Shown here: piece after piece, positions 21,814-33,957 of the stretch
Numbering within the stretch: position 1 is the stretch's first letter
Layout of the letters: each line of letters opens with the position of its first letter
Source: Sceloporus undulatus
Lineage: Eukaryota; Chordata; Lepidosauria; Squamata; Phrynosomatidae
Length of the DNA stretch: 64,000 nt
Direction of reading: 5' to 3'
Assembly: GCF_019175285.1 (NCBI RefSeq)
Contig: NC_056524.1
Span: 166,514,946 to 166,578,945, forward strand
Notes under the pieces: model-generated
The model's database searches: none
Seen by the model: the letters and a program-made list of their open reading frames with translations, nothing else
What the model was told of the DNA's origin: nothing
Program-made: the position numbers and the translations under genes

Positions 21814-22069
21814 CTGCAACAAAATGGTACCATGTGGAATACTCCTGCTCAAAATGCCAGTCTCTCTGGTCCGCCCTTTCATTTTCATCCGGCCCCTCCA
21901 AATAATCATTCAGTATTCTTTTGCGCATCGAACACATCCAGTCTCTGTTGATCCGTTTGGGGTAGTCCTGATGGGTTTTCCTCCAAATAATCTTTTGTAC
22001 CTCCTCAAACTTTGGGATTTGCTTCCTCTTGTGTATAGATGGTGCCACTTTGGTTATGACAGACTCTAC
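21814..22069 (-). CDS. Candidate internal exon of an unrecognised host protein
   Basis: On the minus strand a good acceptor ('ctctcacttctctgcag') precedes a 256-base open segment that ends at TTGCAG|gtctct, a usable but weak donor. It starts in phase 0 and ends in phase 1, encoding about 85 residues. The peptide is rich in Lys, Arg, Glu, Asp and Trp: 'KRKQIPKFEEVQKIIWRK', 'YPKRINRDWMCSMRKRIL', 'DQRDWHFEQEYSTWYHF'. This composition is unlike translated AT-rich intron, and no known repeat overlaps it. I recognise no domain. A pseudogene fragment or a chance frame remain possible. Confidence 0.5.
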
Positions 22070-22319
22070 CTGCAGAGAAGTGAGAGACATTAGCACATCT
22101 TGTCCTATTCTTCAAGATCATTTGTGGTTATACAGTCACCATGGTGGCAGATTAAACATAACAGGTTGACATGTATTTTATATTCAGAAGACTTTTTCCA
22201 AAAAAATCAAAGGAAAGAAATGTGCTAAAATGAATGTGTATATACGTGGAAATAGGCAGACATTAGTTATGGGTCTTACAACAGACTGCATAAAAACTAC
22301 AATTAGGAATTATTCTGCT

Positions 22320-22503
22320 TCCATGGTTGCAACCTGATAGTAAGATAAGTAATTCCACTGGAGTATGCTGCCTTGGAGTCTGGTGGAGTCTTCTTCTTTG
22401 GAGGTTTTTAAACAGAGGCTGGATGGCCATCTGTCGGGAGTGCTTTCATTGTGTATTCCTGCATGGCAAGGGATTGGATTGAATAGTCCTTGTGGCCTCC
22501 TCT
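22320..22503 (+). mobile_element. CR1 LINE 3' end
   Basis: 'ggaggtttttaaacagaggc', 'tggatggccatctgtcggga' and 'attcctgcatggcaagggat' are the typical amniote CR1 3' end. It is 5'-truncated, and its 3' terminus is displaced by the MITE that starts at about 22500. Confidence 0.9.
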
Positions 22504-22722
22504 GCAATGTAGACTTAATACAGTTTGACACCACTTTAATTGCCATGGTGCCATCTGATGGAATTATGAGATTTGGAGTTTGTTGTGGCACCAGAAAAGA
22601 TGCCATAACTTTGACAGAAAACTACTTTGACACAAAACTACAAATCCCAAAATTCCACAGCATGGAGCCATGGCAGTTAAAGCAGTGTCTGACTACATTA
22701 TATCTGCAGTGCAGATAAGGCC
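22500..22722. mobile_element. Foldback MITE, CTGCAGAA family
   Basis: 'agtttgacaccactttaatt' at the left, and 'catggcagttaaagcagtgt' with 'ctgcagtgcagataaggcc' at the right. It is inserted at the end of the CR1 fragment, so it is the younger element. Confidence 0.75.
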
Positions 22723-22798
22723 TATATTTCTATGAACCTAATAGACAAAATAGCTTTATCTCCCCCCCCAACTACTCCAAAACCTTTATAAAGAAATG

Positions 22799-22934
22799 GA
22801 CCACACTCTCTCAGCCTCAGGGGAAGGCAATGGCAAACCTCCTTTGAACAAATCTTGCCAGGAAAGCCTCATGATAGGGTGGCCTAGGGTTGCCAGAGGT
22901 CAGAAATGACTTGAAGGCACACAACAACAACAAC
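22799..22934 (+). repeat. SINE, 5'-truncated (ACA tail)
   Basis: 'cacactctctcagcctcagg', 'ggcaatggcaaacctccttt' and 'gacttgaaggcacacaacaa', ending in (CAA)n. The tRNA head is missing. Confidence 0.85.
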
Positions 22935-23267
22935 TAACAAATAGATATCTCCTGATAGAGGGGATTTCATAGAAATAGGGCAGCTACTGAGAAGGTCTTG
23001 TTGTTCTGTACAGCTGATTATTTAGCTTCCCCAAGAAAGGAAGTCTTTAGCAGGGCCCTTGGAGATGATTTTAAGATGAACAAGATTGTATGGGACAAAT
23101 TTTTATTGATCTGAGCAATGACAAAGGCTTGTGACAGCAAAGCATATTAAACCTGTTTTTAAAAACACAACTTACTTTTGTGATCCTGATATTACATATT
23201 AATTGCCTTTCATGTGTATGTGTGTTATGCCCAAGATTGTAAGGGCAACCTGTTTATCCTGAGAGCG
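22935..23267. other. No feature seen
   Basis: Unique-looking sequence. Confidence 0.4.
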
Positions 23268-23943
23268 TGTAATGAAAACCTCTCCCTCCGTGGACCTATT
23301 CACAGCAAGGCTGAGAAAGACATTGAGACACCAAATTTGGTTTTAAACACCATGCATGTAACATTTATTGAATCACACAAGTAACACAACCATTGATTAT
23401 CAAGAGCTCTTTCACTCACACATTCATACAATACTCACACACACTTTCCTTCCGCCGAACATTGATCAGTTGTTCTCGAAGGCTGGGGATGACACCGTTG
23501 CCGCGGTAGATGCCAACAAAATGGAGATGAAAGTCCAGGATCTTTATACTTTTCCTTCTCTCTCACTCTTGGCTGCTGGAATCTTGCAATATTGCAGCCC
23601 ATTACTCAACTTCCTCTTCTGGGAGGACAGACAAGTTGTTCAGATCCGTCCGTGTTCAAAGCAACTCGTTCTGTTCAAAGTTCTCCATTGCCCTGTCAGT
23701 TCCTCATCATGGCGACTCAGGAGTTAAGGTCCTTCCCGGTCATGGTTCGTCACACCTGGACGGCACCCCGCTTCAGCTTCCAAGTTTTCAGACTTTCCTC
23801 GCCTCGGTTGCCAAATACCTTCGTCACATCAATGCTCTGCGCGGAACCATCTTGTTTGGTCCTTTAGCTATGTTTAAAGCACAATTCCTTGGTTCTTTGG
23901 TTCTTCAGCTCTGGGTTTGAGTCAGAACTCACTCATTCGTCTT

Positions 23944-23997
<54 letters not shown>

Positions 23998-24043
23998 CCT
24001 GTTTCCCAAAGGCACAGCATTAAACCTGCCATTCTCTGTAACA
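23268..24043 (-). mobile_element. Probable solo LTR (retrovirus-like)
   Basis: A block of higher CpG content with TGTAATG and CTGTAACA ends. On minus an AATAAA signal lies near 23367, about 100 bases from the 3' end, as expected for an LTR. It carries a TG microsatellite. No target duplication is visible and no internal viral genes are seen. It is a fossil of uncertain family. Confidence 0.4.
23946..23993. repeat. (TG)n microsatellite
   Basis: About 24 uninterrupted TG units. Confidence 0.95.
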
Positions 24044-24724
24044 CACGTTTCACTGAATACTTAGGAGTATAATTAAAAGTTTATTTGTAAATGTGTGCAA
24101 AGTGGGTTTTCACTGGGTATTTTGGGGTATTTGTAAGACATCTTGATAATATTCTGCTCAGCGTTTTGTCTAACTGTCAGTATGCAACTGTCAAAATGTG
24201 GAAAAACCAACAAGGTACTGTAAATCAAAGCTTTTTCTGTGATTTGACAATCCCATTGCCTCTGTCATTCTCTAATCTGTTATTCTTAATTCACTTCTGC
24301 ACCTGGAATTATACTGTGGTACTGAATATTTGCTTTTCTTCCTGATGTATCCCTTGGTGTATATTAAAGATAAAAAGGGGGAAAAAAGACATGGATTGCT
24401 ACAACTAATAGAACAGCAATAAGGAGTCCTGTGGAATATTTAAAGATTAGTAATATGAATAAGGCAATTGTGTCATCGTTTAGGATACATACATGCTACA
24501 CATGGTTACACAGAGGTGAGGGTTGTAGATGATCAGAGGGGAACTAAAGCTAGAAATTAAAGGAAAAGGGGAATTGAAGGCAGAAGTGATGACAGTGGCA
24601 CATCTTTTATACTGGGGTGTACTTTGTGATAAAAACATGCTATTTATCTTGTAAACCATCTGAACATTGAGTTGATTTACCTTTTGAAGGCTAAGGTAAC
24701 CATTTTCCAAAATGCCCACCATTT
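24044..24724. other. No feature seen
   Basis: Unique-looking AT-rich sequence. Confidence 0.4.
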
Positions 24725-24895
24725 AATCCCAGGCAGGGCTCCAAGGTCCACTCAGCTTTCCATCCTTTCGGAGGTTGGTAAAATGAGCACCCAGCTTCTT
24801 GAGGGCAATTGGCTTACACATTATAAACCACTTAGGAAGTGCTACATGGTATAGAAATGTATTTGCTATTGCTACTTGCTGTACAGGTAGGATAT
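24725..24895 (+). repeat. Old LINE/SINE 3' fragment
   Basis: 'tttccatcctttcggaggtt', 'ggtaaaatgagcacccagct' and 'tataaaccacttaggaagtg' form a block recurrent in amniote genomes as the 3' end of an old interspersed repeat. I do not name the family. Confidence 0.5.
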
Positions 24896-25147
24896 TAATC
24901 AAACCAAAACTGATAACTGGTCCCATATTGGTCTTGCCAGAGTAGCTATCATGAGAAGATTGGCATTTGGATTTTTTGCAGAGCCTAGGCTTTCTGTATG
25001 TATACCTGTTGTGTGGCTTATTGTTGCTGCTGAATAGCTGTAAACTTCCCAAGTGATTCACAAAATGTGAAGACTGCATTTGTGAATAATGCAAGAGCTT
25101 TTCTTTTATGCAGGGGTGGGAATAGTTTGGAACATGCTGTAAGTGAC

Positions 25148-25183
<36 letters not shown>

Positions 25184-25538
25184 GTGGCTTAAAAACACCC
25201 ATTTTTCTCTTTGGATAGGGCACAGGAGGCTACTTCATAGCTCTTTGTGTATTGCACAAAACTTCTCCCCAGCAACTATTATGCCCTGGAAGGGCCCCTG
25301 CTGCTACTGTTTACCAAGGTGTGAGTAGGAGGCAATTCAGACAATGAAAGTACAGCTGTTCTGGGCTCCAAGGGGAAGGAAAGGAGGGTGCACTCATCTG
25401 TGAGCACATTTCTCCCCCCTTACAGGCTGAGATCAGTTGCTTCTTTCTTATCTTTCTTACTTTCTGGTAAGCAGCAATATGTAAGAATGGGTCCAATTAG
25501 GGGAATTTTTAATTAGCTCAAATTGCAGAGAGGGGGGC
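24896..25538. other. No gene; (TG)n at about 25148-25180
   Basis: A microsatellite in otherwise unique-looking sequence. Confidence 0.45.
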
Positions 25539-26394
25539 TGTCACAATATCCCACGAAATCACTTCCTGAATTTGTATACCAAGGGACTGAATAGTTCCTT
25601 AAGAAATAGTGCAGAGATAGGTTTCTTCAGCTAAAGTCTAATTTTTATTAAAAGAGAAAAGTCACACAGCAACATACACACACATTCATTCAGGACTAGG
25701 AAATAAAAGTCTGAAATTGGGAATAAAACTGAGGCAAAACTAAGAGCTATACTTACTCCAGTAGGCTTCTTCAGGAGTCCAATTGGAATATGATGGGTAT
25801 GGCATGAGGCTCAGTCATAGAATGACTGGACCAGGAACAAGATCAGAGTACAGGAGGACAGAGTTTCCCTCTGAAATACAGACTGGCCTACTGTAAAGAG
25901 ATTTCAGAGGGTTCTTATAGGCAAAATCTAGCCTCTGGCAAGGTGCTTAATGGCTTGGGAAGCCTAGACAAAGGTGTTCGATTGCTTGGGCATTGTTAAC
26001 ATGGCACTGTCAATGCAGCTGGGTCTGACAACAATTGGGGGAAGTCAAGCAGGGCAATGGGGGAGTCGTTAAGCTGATCACCGGCCCATCAAGTGTGAGT
26101 TTGTATTGTATTAAGCTTGGAGGTGATGGCTGTCCCATTTAACAACTCCTAAACCTTCCTGTGTGGAATTTCCAAAAGTGTTGTTTTCTGGGGGTCTTGT
26201 GAGGATGACTCATCTGCCTACCTGAACCATTGTTTTGAGAATTATGGCTGCTAGCCTGGCAGTTCAGTTTGGGGTCATGGGGAACTCCACATGCACACTC
26301 CAAAGTTTATTAAAATCCAGTTATGCTAACAAATAACAGGGGGCCTCCTGATGTTCAAAAGCTGCTGGGGTGGGGAGGACATGGAATCATTACA
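25539..26394 (-). mobile_element. Probable solo LTR (retrovirus-like), about 856 bp
   Basis: Boundaries TGTCAC and ATTACA have the TG..CA form. On minus an AATAAA lies about 110 bases from the 3' end, leaving a U5-sized piece. No matching flanking duplication and no internal viral genes are seen. It is a fossil of uncertain family. Confidence 0.45.
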
Positions 26395-28774
26395 CTCTCC
26401 CCAATTCATATAAGATTTTTGTCAATTGCAACTGCCATCAGTCCTAGCCAGCACAGCCAAAGGTGGGGACTGATTCAGTTCAACAAAATCTGGAAGGCTT
26501 CATAATTCCCACCCATATTTTATATATGAAATAAGGAAAGGATTGTTTCTCTTGGAGATGCCTTCTGAGAAACTTTGAAACTGATGTACAGCTATCATCC
26601 TTCATAACCAATCTAATTAGTGTGTTCTTGGGTATCTGTATGAAAATATAACACAATTGGACACTGAGTTATTGTTCTCTGAAGCTGCCAGATAGCCTTG
26701 AGATGGTCTTTGCATAGTTCTTTAGGTTCAGTGGTTAGTCCCAAATTGAGTAGATTAATTGAATCAATGCAACCTGGCAGGGGAGGCACCATCATCACTA
26801 AGGTGCATCCATTGCGCAATGGAGTGCATCCACTGCACTCCGGGTGTGCTGACCCCTGCGATTTCCCCAAATGTGGGAAACTTGACTGTATAATTTGTGG
26901 TAGTGTTCATTTAGAGCTTGTCTAGCAAAATTAATCCAGCTGCCCCAATATTCTGCCCCAAATTCAACCAGTTACCACCACACCTACTCATAATATACCA
27001 CATGGAAACTGAAATGGTGTCTGCACATTTCTCCTGCCCAAATTCAAGCCAGTAATCAGCTTTCCCCCCTCCATTTCCTTGGGACCACCATTTTCCTAGC
27101 CAAACACCTCCATAGAAGAGCCCAACTGGCCAAGTTGCATGATTTGAGGTCAGAATGAGGCACTCAGTGGTGAAGTGGTAGCTCAGTCGACAAACCTCAT
27201 CATTGATCTCATGGCTGGGCACCTTGTTCTGATCTCTGGGAAGGCAGTTAGTGGCAGCCCTGAAGAGAAAGAAACTTATTATTTTTCAGTCTGGCTTGTC
27301 TTGTCTAAGGAACATGTGGCAGCCCCAGTGCTCAGCAAGCGGCACTGAGGCAATGCTTGCCACACACCAATCTATCCCACTGTCACCCTAATGCAGATGG
27401 ATATATGTAAAAAAGATCAGATTTTCCTGGAAATTGCAGAGCAAGAAGTGAGTTTTTAAAAGTCACATTATAGCCTAAAAGAAGTGCTTTTACTGCTCAT
27501 ATAGTCATAGGCTGTGTGTTGCTACAAGACAAGAATCAAGGTGCGTAGGGATTTTTTTCCTGGTGTAGACAAGACCTTAGCAAATTTATATTCATTCATT
27601 TGGTCTACCATAGTGAGACAAATAATTGGATTTAGGCTCCTGACCTCAAGAAACCAGGGGGAAAGACCCATTGGATGGTCTTGATCATAGGGTAGGTCAC
27701 AGAGACCTCCTACTTTCACCCCTCTCCACAATCATAACACTTTGTTGAGTTCAGGTGAGAGCAAACTGCAGCATTAGAAGTATGTAGGGAAATGCAAATT
27801 CAATCAATTTTATCCCAAACCTTGGAAATAACTTATTACAAGCTTTTAAAGAACAAAGACACTAGTCACATATAAGTCTATTTAGCTCAATTCAGTGCTT
27901 CTAATAAAAGACATAGAATAAGCTGGAAGAATGAGTGAGAAATCCTGAGCACAATGTTTTACTTTGCTAACCTGAGGGAATGTATGTATTGTAGTGGTAA
28001 AACATATTTTCATCCACATGGTTTTCCTTGACAGTTTTATTGAAGTTTTTCAAAGTCATGTAAATTCAGTTCAGAAGTTTGATTTCAGTGGACTGCAGCT
28101 AAGAGTATGGCTTTCTGTAAAATTTATTATGAAAACGTACAAGAATTCATTGAGAAAAATCGTGCTTTAAACATAGGTCAGTTGAACAAGGAAATGTAAA
28201 ATAGAAAGGCATTGAACTTGAAGGTAAATATGGCCTTAATAGTGCAATTTTAAAATTTCCAGATCAGTTTTCTTTAATTAAAAAAATATTTTATTTATTA
28301 AATTGTAACATTAAGCAAAATGAACAGTAGTCCCATCCTCTATTATCCCTCTCCCCAACAATTAATTCTACGACAACAAAAGAGAGAAAGAAAGGAATGA
28401 TCTAAAATAAATTTTTGTTGAGCTTTCCCACTGCCATTTAAAGAATTATAGTTATAAGAGTCCATAATAATATAGAACAGTACAAATCTAAATCACAATC
28501 CTCCTCCTTCAAATTGCACTTATTTTTGCCATTCTACCCTCTATCTGGAACACTAGTCTTTGTGTTTTCATCATAAGCATATTGAATTAATGGATAACAA
28601 TTTAAATCAAGTGTTCCATAAATGTTGAGAGAAGTGTTTGCTAATTATTTGTGTTCCTTTTACATTTCCAAGTGAGAACTTTTCTCTTGGCATCCTGGAT
28701 AGGGTAGGTATACGATGGAAATGTTAATTTGTTCCAAAGTTGTGCTGCTGCTCTATTTCAAATGGGCAGGATCA
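26395..28774. other. No gene or recognised element in about 2.4 kb
   Basis: Mixed unique-looking sequence. Minus-strand open frames at 26613-26870 and 26911-27222 show no domain. A small imperfect hairpin (ggtgcatccattgcgc / ggagtgcatccactgc) lies near 26801-26845. Confidence 0.4.
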
Positions 28775-28955
28775 CCTTGTGTAGGTGGCTCAGCATGGAA
28801 ACCTACTGGGTGATCTTGGGCATGTCACACTCTCTCAGTCTTAGAGGGAAGCAAGGACAAACCTGCTCTGAACTAATTTTGCCAAGAAAACCCTATGATA
28901 GGTTCACCTTAGGGTCATCATAAGTCAGAAATGACTTGAAGGCACAAAACAACAA
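28775..28955 (+). repeat. SINE (tRNA-derived, ACA tail), 5'-truncated
   Basis: 'cagcatggaaacctactggg', 'tgtcacactctctcagtctt' and 'tgacttgaaggcacaaaaca'. The tRNA promoter part is missing or unrecognisable. Confidence 0.8.
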
Positions 28956-29189
28956 TTGACTAGTATCAAGCAATGGCAAGTGTTAGTGTGAGTGGAGAGT
29001 AAGGGCAACAGTTTTTAAAAAATGTTTAACACACTACTTTAAAAAAGTAAAATTTCAAGCTCTAATGTTTTTAATAGGGTGTGGAGAGATTGAATAGAAC
29101 AATTTGGGTGCCACAGTTCTGAATGTGGTACCAAGAAGGGAATATATGGCACTGGGAGCAATCATGGAGAAGAAGATTAATCGCCTGTA

Positions 29190-29480
29190 CAGACTGGCCA
29201 TTAAGACTGGCCTGGGGCAGACTCATGGCATGGTGTTCACATGATGCACACTCTGCCCCCACCCTCATGGCAGTGTGATGCCATGCACCACTTCACACTG
29301 CGTGCAGCATCATAGCGTTCCTCTGGTGCTGTGTCTACATGACACAGTACCAAAGGAGCATAGAAAAGGGGTGCACCAGAAGCTTTTTCTGGGGCACAAA
29401 AAGGACCCACTTTTTCTAACTCCTTTTTGCACCACAGAAAGGCGAGATCAGGGCCACGGCATGTAGTTGCCGCAGCTCTC
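29190..29480. mobile_element. Possible MITE, CACAGACTGGC-type
   Basis: 'cctgtacagactggcc' near 29186 resembles the termini at 52601-52933. The interior is richer in CpG and hairpins ('gcacaaaaaggacccac', 'ccatgcaccacttcac') than its surroundings. The right boundary is uncertain. Confidence 0.35.
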
Positions 29481-29552
29481 ATCTGGCTTAGGGGTGGTCT
29501 GTTGAGCCTCTTTCACGACTGTTTTTCATTCTCTCTCTTCTTCCAGCCAGGA

Positions 29553-29553
29553 G

Positions 29554-29594
<41 letters not shown>

Positions 29595-29900
29595 TAATAA
29601 TAATAATTTGTATCCCGCCTCTCGCTATATTGGATTGATGTGAGCAACAGCAAGAAAGAACAATAAAATCAAACATGAATATTAATAGATAAAAGCATAA
29701 CAGGACATATTAGATCCTAGTTCTCCTATTTCCCTCCCACCCTAAAATACCATTAAAAAACACTTCCCAATAGAATGGTTAATAAAATAGATTGAGATCA
29801 AGTCTGGTGGATTCAGCTAAACAAATGGAGAGTGAAAATTCAGAGGAGGTCAGTTTGGGAAGGCCTGCCGGAAGAGATCTGTTTTTATCTGGGCAGCCAT
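29553..29900 (-). repeat. LINE (L2/CR1-like) 3' end with (TAA)n
   Basis: A TAA microsatellite (29556-29607) is followed by 'ttgtatcccgcctctcgcta', 'aaatcaaacatgaat' and, further on, 'gggaaggcctgccggaagag'. Read on minus, this is a LINE 3' UTR with its repeat tail. The copy at 45062 has the same order. Confidence 0.7.
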
Positions 29901-31179
29901 GATGATACTTCTACACCTGAAGGTTTTGCAGCTGTTGCTGCTTAATAGTGCTCATCCTGAATTTACTCTTGGCTGTGGGATGGGCTGACCTGTCATGCAC
30001 CCTAGAAGCCCAGATGAATAAGGCAGGAGAGGTCAAGATGACTGATCTTTATCCAGCAGATTGTCAGTGATGTAGCAGTCTAGGCCAAGTGGAAATTGGG
30101 ATGGAATTAGTCCAATATAATTTGATCTTCCTGTTCTACTGTAATCTGATGGTTTATGTAGAAATAAGCTGGAAAAAAGCAAGTATCTGCTCAGATACCA
30201 ATGTGAGACCAAAATTATTTGTAGCAATTTACTCTGCAAATTGTGAATAATAAAATTCAACAATCCGTCAACTGTTAACAACAAATTCTGTCAGCAGTCG
30301 AAAGCAATAAATTAATCAAATGAATTATTCACTATAAATTATTTTACACAGCTCTGTTAAATATATAGCTTCCCACCCCTCTATTTTTATTAACTTCTTT
30401 ACAGCTGCAGTGTTCAAAATGCCAGCAACTGGCACACAATAAATATTAATGGCCCATAAATTAAGGCATTACTCTTCCTGACAACCCACTATTTCTTCAG
30501 GGTTCAGTGGAAAAGACACAGGAGGCTGCATATCAAACGAAAAAAGGATCAACCTGCAAAAAAGAAAAAAATAAGTTGGGGGAGAAAAAGGGAAAATGGA
30601 ATTTTAAAATGCTTGACGTATCAAAATTTATGAATTGTAAGTATCAAATGCCAGGCCCATGTACTGTATTTGCTCAAATGCTAAATGCGATGCTTTTAAA
30701 TGTTCAAAGTCTTTTAAAGACAAGGTGGGCAACTGTAGCGGGTCTGGTTGCCCTCCATGAGAGCAACTACTTGTAAGCAGGATGATTCACAGCTGGGCAA
30801 TCTCTTACATCCTTTGGTTATCTCTGGTGCAGCAACTAATCTTGTCCAGAGTTGAACACTTGTCAATATTTATCCTTAATATCTTGCAGTTTTATCTTCA
30901 TTTCATTCTACCAAGCAGGAAACAACTTCTCAAACGGGCGGCATCTCTTGCCTGCAACCATGCCAACAATTGAATCTCACAGTTCAGTGTCAGGTTTGGA
31001 TTTTCAAACCCAAAGATTGGATTTCTGAGTCAAACAATAACAAAAAAAAATCTGCTTGAGACTTTGTAGGTTTTTTTGTTTTGTTGGCAGGATGGAGAGA
31101 CTAGGCAACTCTTGACTTCTGGTAGGTTATTGAAAGAAGTCACGTCTACCATACTAGACCTTTCCAGACTAGACCACCT
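29901..31179. other. No gene; possible conserved non-coding block near 30290-30480
   Basis: AT-rich unique sequence with several homeodomain-type TAAT cores ('aatattaatggcccataaat'). Conservation cannot be judged from one sequence. Confidence 0.3.
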
Positions 31180-31444
31180 CCATTTACTTGCCTCCCGCCC
31201 CCTCCTCTTTTTCTCCTCTTTTCTCCATCTTCATTTCCATCCTATCTGGACCCCGCTATAAACTTCCTACAAATCTCCTACTTATTTTAACTGTTATTTT
31301 ATACTATTGTTTTAATGTCCTTCTTTTTAAATCTTCTTTTAGTATTACTATGTTTTTATACTGGGGGGGGGTTAGGTTGTTTTTTTAGAATTTTTAATTG
31401 TATCTTGTTTTATTGTTGTAATCTGGGTTCCGAGTGATTAAGAG

Positions 31445-31487
<43 letters not shown>
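31180..31487 (+). repeat. LINE (L2/CR1-like) 3' end with (TAA)n
   Basis: A T-rich 3' UTR with a G run near 31363, then 'gttgtaatctgggttccgag' and a TAA microsatellite (about 31447-31485). The expected 'ggcgg' block is decayed. Confidence 0.5.
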
Positions 31488-31489
<2 letters not shown>

Positions 31490-32170
31490 CAACAACTACC
31501 CACTTGCTCTAACACAAGGATACTAGGCAGATAGAGACACCCACAAAGACTAGGAATGTCAATTCTTTTTTTATTTCATTCTCGCATGCAAGAATTAATA
31601 ATTTCAGCACTTTTCTCCCTAATATATGACACTTTTTGCAGGAAAACCCATACATGTATATTTTTTGTCTGTTTCCTGAACAAAAGTGATATGATTTCAA
31701 AGAAAAGAGTGTACCTTGTACAAATATACTGCTCTCTGCACAAATTAATTTCCTTTTTTTTTTGGCCAAAACATATTTTCTATATAATAAACATATTATC
31801 TGCAAAATCACTGTTATTGTTACACAAAACAATTCTCCAAAAGGAAGCCCTGAAATGGGAGAAGCCTCAAGGCTGATATCATTTATTTCTGTAATGTATC
31901 TTAATTGTCAAGACCTCACTGCCTTTCTGTCAAGGATGTGAAAATTAATGAGTATGCTTTACATTCCCAACACAAACCCAGAACAAAGGCTACTTTTCCT
32001 TTATATTTTCATATTCATCTCTAACACATAGGGATTCTGCATTAACTTGAGGTCTTGCAATATATTTTAAGCTAGCTGTTTTGGAACCATTTTTCAAATA
32101 TTCATTGGCAAGTAGTATGCGAATTGTTAATGAAGTAATTTTTGTCAAGTGACAAGACCAACATAGGTAA
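31488..32170. other. No feature seen
   Basis: AT-rich sequence with overlapping open frames on both strands (31509-31876), neither with a domain. Confidence 0.4.
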
Positions 32171-32660
32171 TTGTTGTTGTGTGACTTCCAGCTGTTTCTG
32201 ACTTAGGAGTTTATCAGACAAGGGAAATTGGAAGTATAATCCAGTTGCAATCCGAACGCAATCATGGGGTTTAATGTTAATGCGTGATAGACTACCACAT
32301 GCAATTTCGGGCAATGGCAAGCTATTTTTGGGCAATGAGAAGTCAGTTCAAACGCAATTCAAATTCACATAAATTCACTGAACTAGCAAATTCAAGTGAA
32401 TGCATTCTGGCTCCACTTTCTTTTCATTTGAAATTAAGAGAAACTCCTCCCATGTGATAAACTCCTTATGCCAGCCCTAAGGCAAGCCTATCATGGGGTT
32501 TTCTTGGCAAGATTTGTACAGAGGAGGTTCACCATTGCCTTCCGCTGAGAGCATGTGACTTGTCTAAGGTCACCCTTGGGTTTCATGGCCAAGCAAGGAA
32601 TCGAGCCCTGATATCCAGTCATAGTCCAACACTCAAATCACTACGTCATGCTGGCTCTCA
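32171..32660 (-). repeat. SINE (tRNA-derived) split by a hAT-like MITE
   Basis: On plus it starts with the tail 'ttgttgttgtgtgacttcca' and 'gctgtttctgactta', is interrupted, then resumes at 32465 with 'cttatgccagccctaaggca', 'tcatggggttttcttggca' and the tRNA-like head 'aatcgagccctgat', ending near 32660. Removing 32206-32464 restores the SINE order. Confidence 0.85.
32206..32464. mobile_element. hAT-like MITE inserted in a SINE
   Basis: The ends 'gagtttatcagacaaggg' and 'cccatgtgataaactc' are inverted. The interior matches 3751-4081 in the opposite orientation. Flanking CTTAG/CTTAT is consistent with an eroded target duplication. Confidence 0.8.
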
Positions 32661-33957
32661 TATCCTTTGGAATTAGTTTTTTGGGGCCCACAGTGGTTAG
32701 CATTATGCCCAAGGCAGCGTTATGGTTTTGAATTATGAGAAAAGATGAACATTAAGAAACAAGGAAGAGGTCAAGGCACCCAATGTACTTGGCATATTTC
32801 TATTCCACCAGCATTTGTCACCAGATGCTAGCCCTCAAATAAATCTTGCTTTGAGAAATGGTTTTTAAGACTTGCTTACATCCGACAGCTGTAAACGTCC
32901 CTTGTGAACTATGAAAAAGCAATCTCAATCCAGCTGGCAGTGTTTAGGGCAATACAAAATGAAAAGTGCTGTAAATGACACAATCTTTTTTTTTTTAAAA
33001 ATAGGTTTGACAAACAATAGAGCTGAGCTGGCAAATGATAGGTACTTTTTCTATTATTGACTCACTGGTAGCAAAAGCTCTCTCTTTCCATGTGTATGGA
33101 CATGTGTGTGTGTGTGTGTGGTGAGAATGGACAAAAGTTACACATACAATTAAAAATGCAGGCATAGAATAGAGAAAGCCAATATGTAATTGTGTATATT
33201 TTGATAGAATAATAAACCCCTTTTCGGGAGCCAAGGGATACAGGAGGAGAATTCAGTTGGAGATAAAACATTGGGTACCATAGTATGCTGGTATTCAAAC
33301 ACTGTTACATACTAGAACCTTACTGGATTTCTCAGTGAGAAGAGGACTAATAGCAGGCAAACGTCCCCCCAAATTATGGCTGTTCCCCATAGTTATCATT
33401 TTGGACATCTTGTTCGTCACTATCAATCTGCCCTACATTGTTCCATTATCTACAGGACACAATTGACTTATTCTGGGCAACAGCAGTTTATAGCAATTTA
33501 TAGTGAACAATACCTATGCCTAGTAGACTTCCACAACACCTAGTATGTGCAAAGAGAGGAAGGTCTGATCCTTGAGATACACAGAATGAAGTGGTTATTG
33601 TGGGGGGCATATGGTGGGTGCTTGGATCCTATGTATTTCTGTTGGTGGGTGTTTGGAAAGAGCAATAGTGGCAGCCCCCAGGGTGATCGCTATGCCCCCT
33701 AGACTGCCGCATTCATGTATGGTGGAAGAAGTTGCCCCTTCCCTTCTATTGATGTAAAATTCATCTTCTAATCCAGTTGAATTCCAAAGGTGGAGTGGTG
33801 AAAGCAGCATCTTCTCCTTTGCCCCAGACAGCAAAAGGTCTTGGGCTAACACAGATGAGATGGATGATGATCCCCATTGTTAGAGATAGTAAATATTAAT
33901 ACTGTTGGCTGCATAATACATAGGATCCCAAAAGTGTACACCTTTGTAATGTAGGCA
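32661..33957. other. No gene; (TG)n at about 33105-33121
   Basis: A short microsatellite in otherwise unique-looking sequence. Confidence 0.45.

Noticed and set aside
23368-23920. Three overlapping plus-strand open frames of 91-119 codons
   Set aside because: They lie antisense in an LTR-like block with higher GC and show no protein family.
24723-25223. 166-codon minus-strand open frame
   Set aside because: Includes a translated CA microsatellite and an old repeat fragment; no domain.
31509-31876. Complementary open frames of about 106 codons on both strands
   Set aside because: AT-rich sequence with hydrophobic/Lys peptides on opposite strands; no homology recognised.
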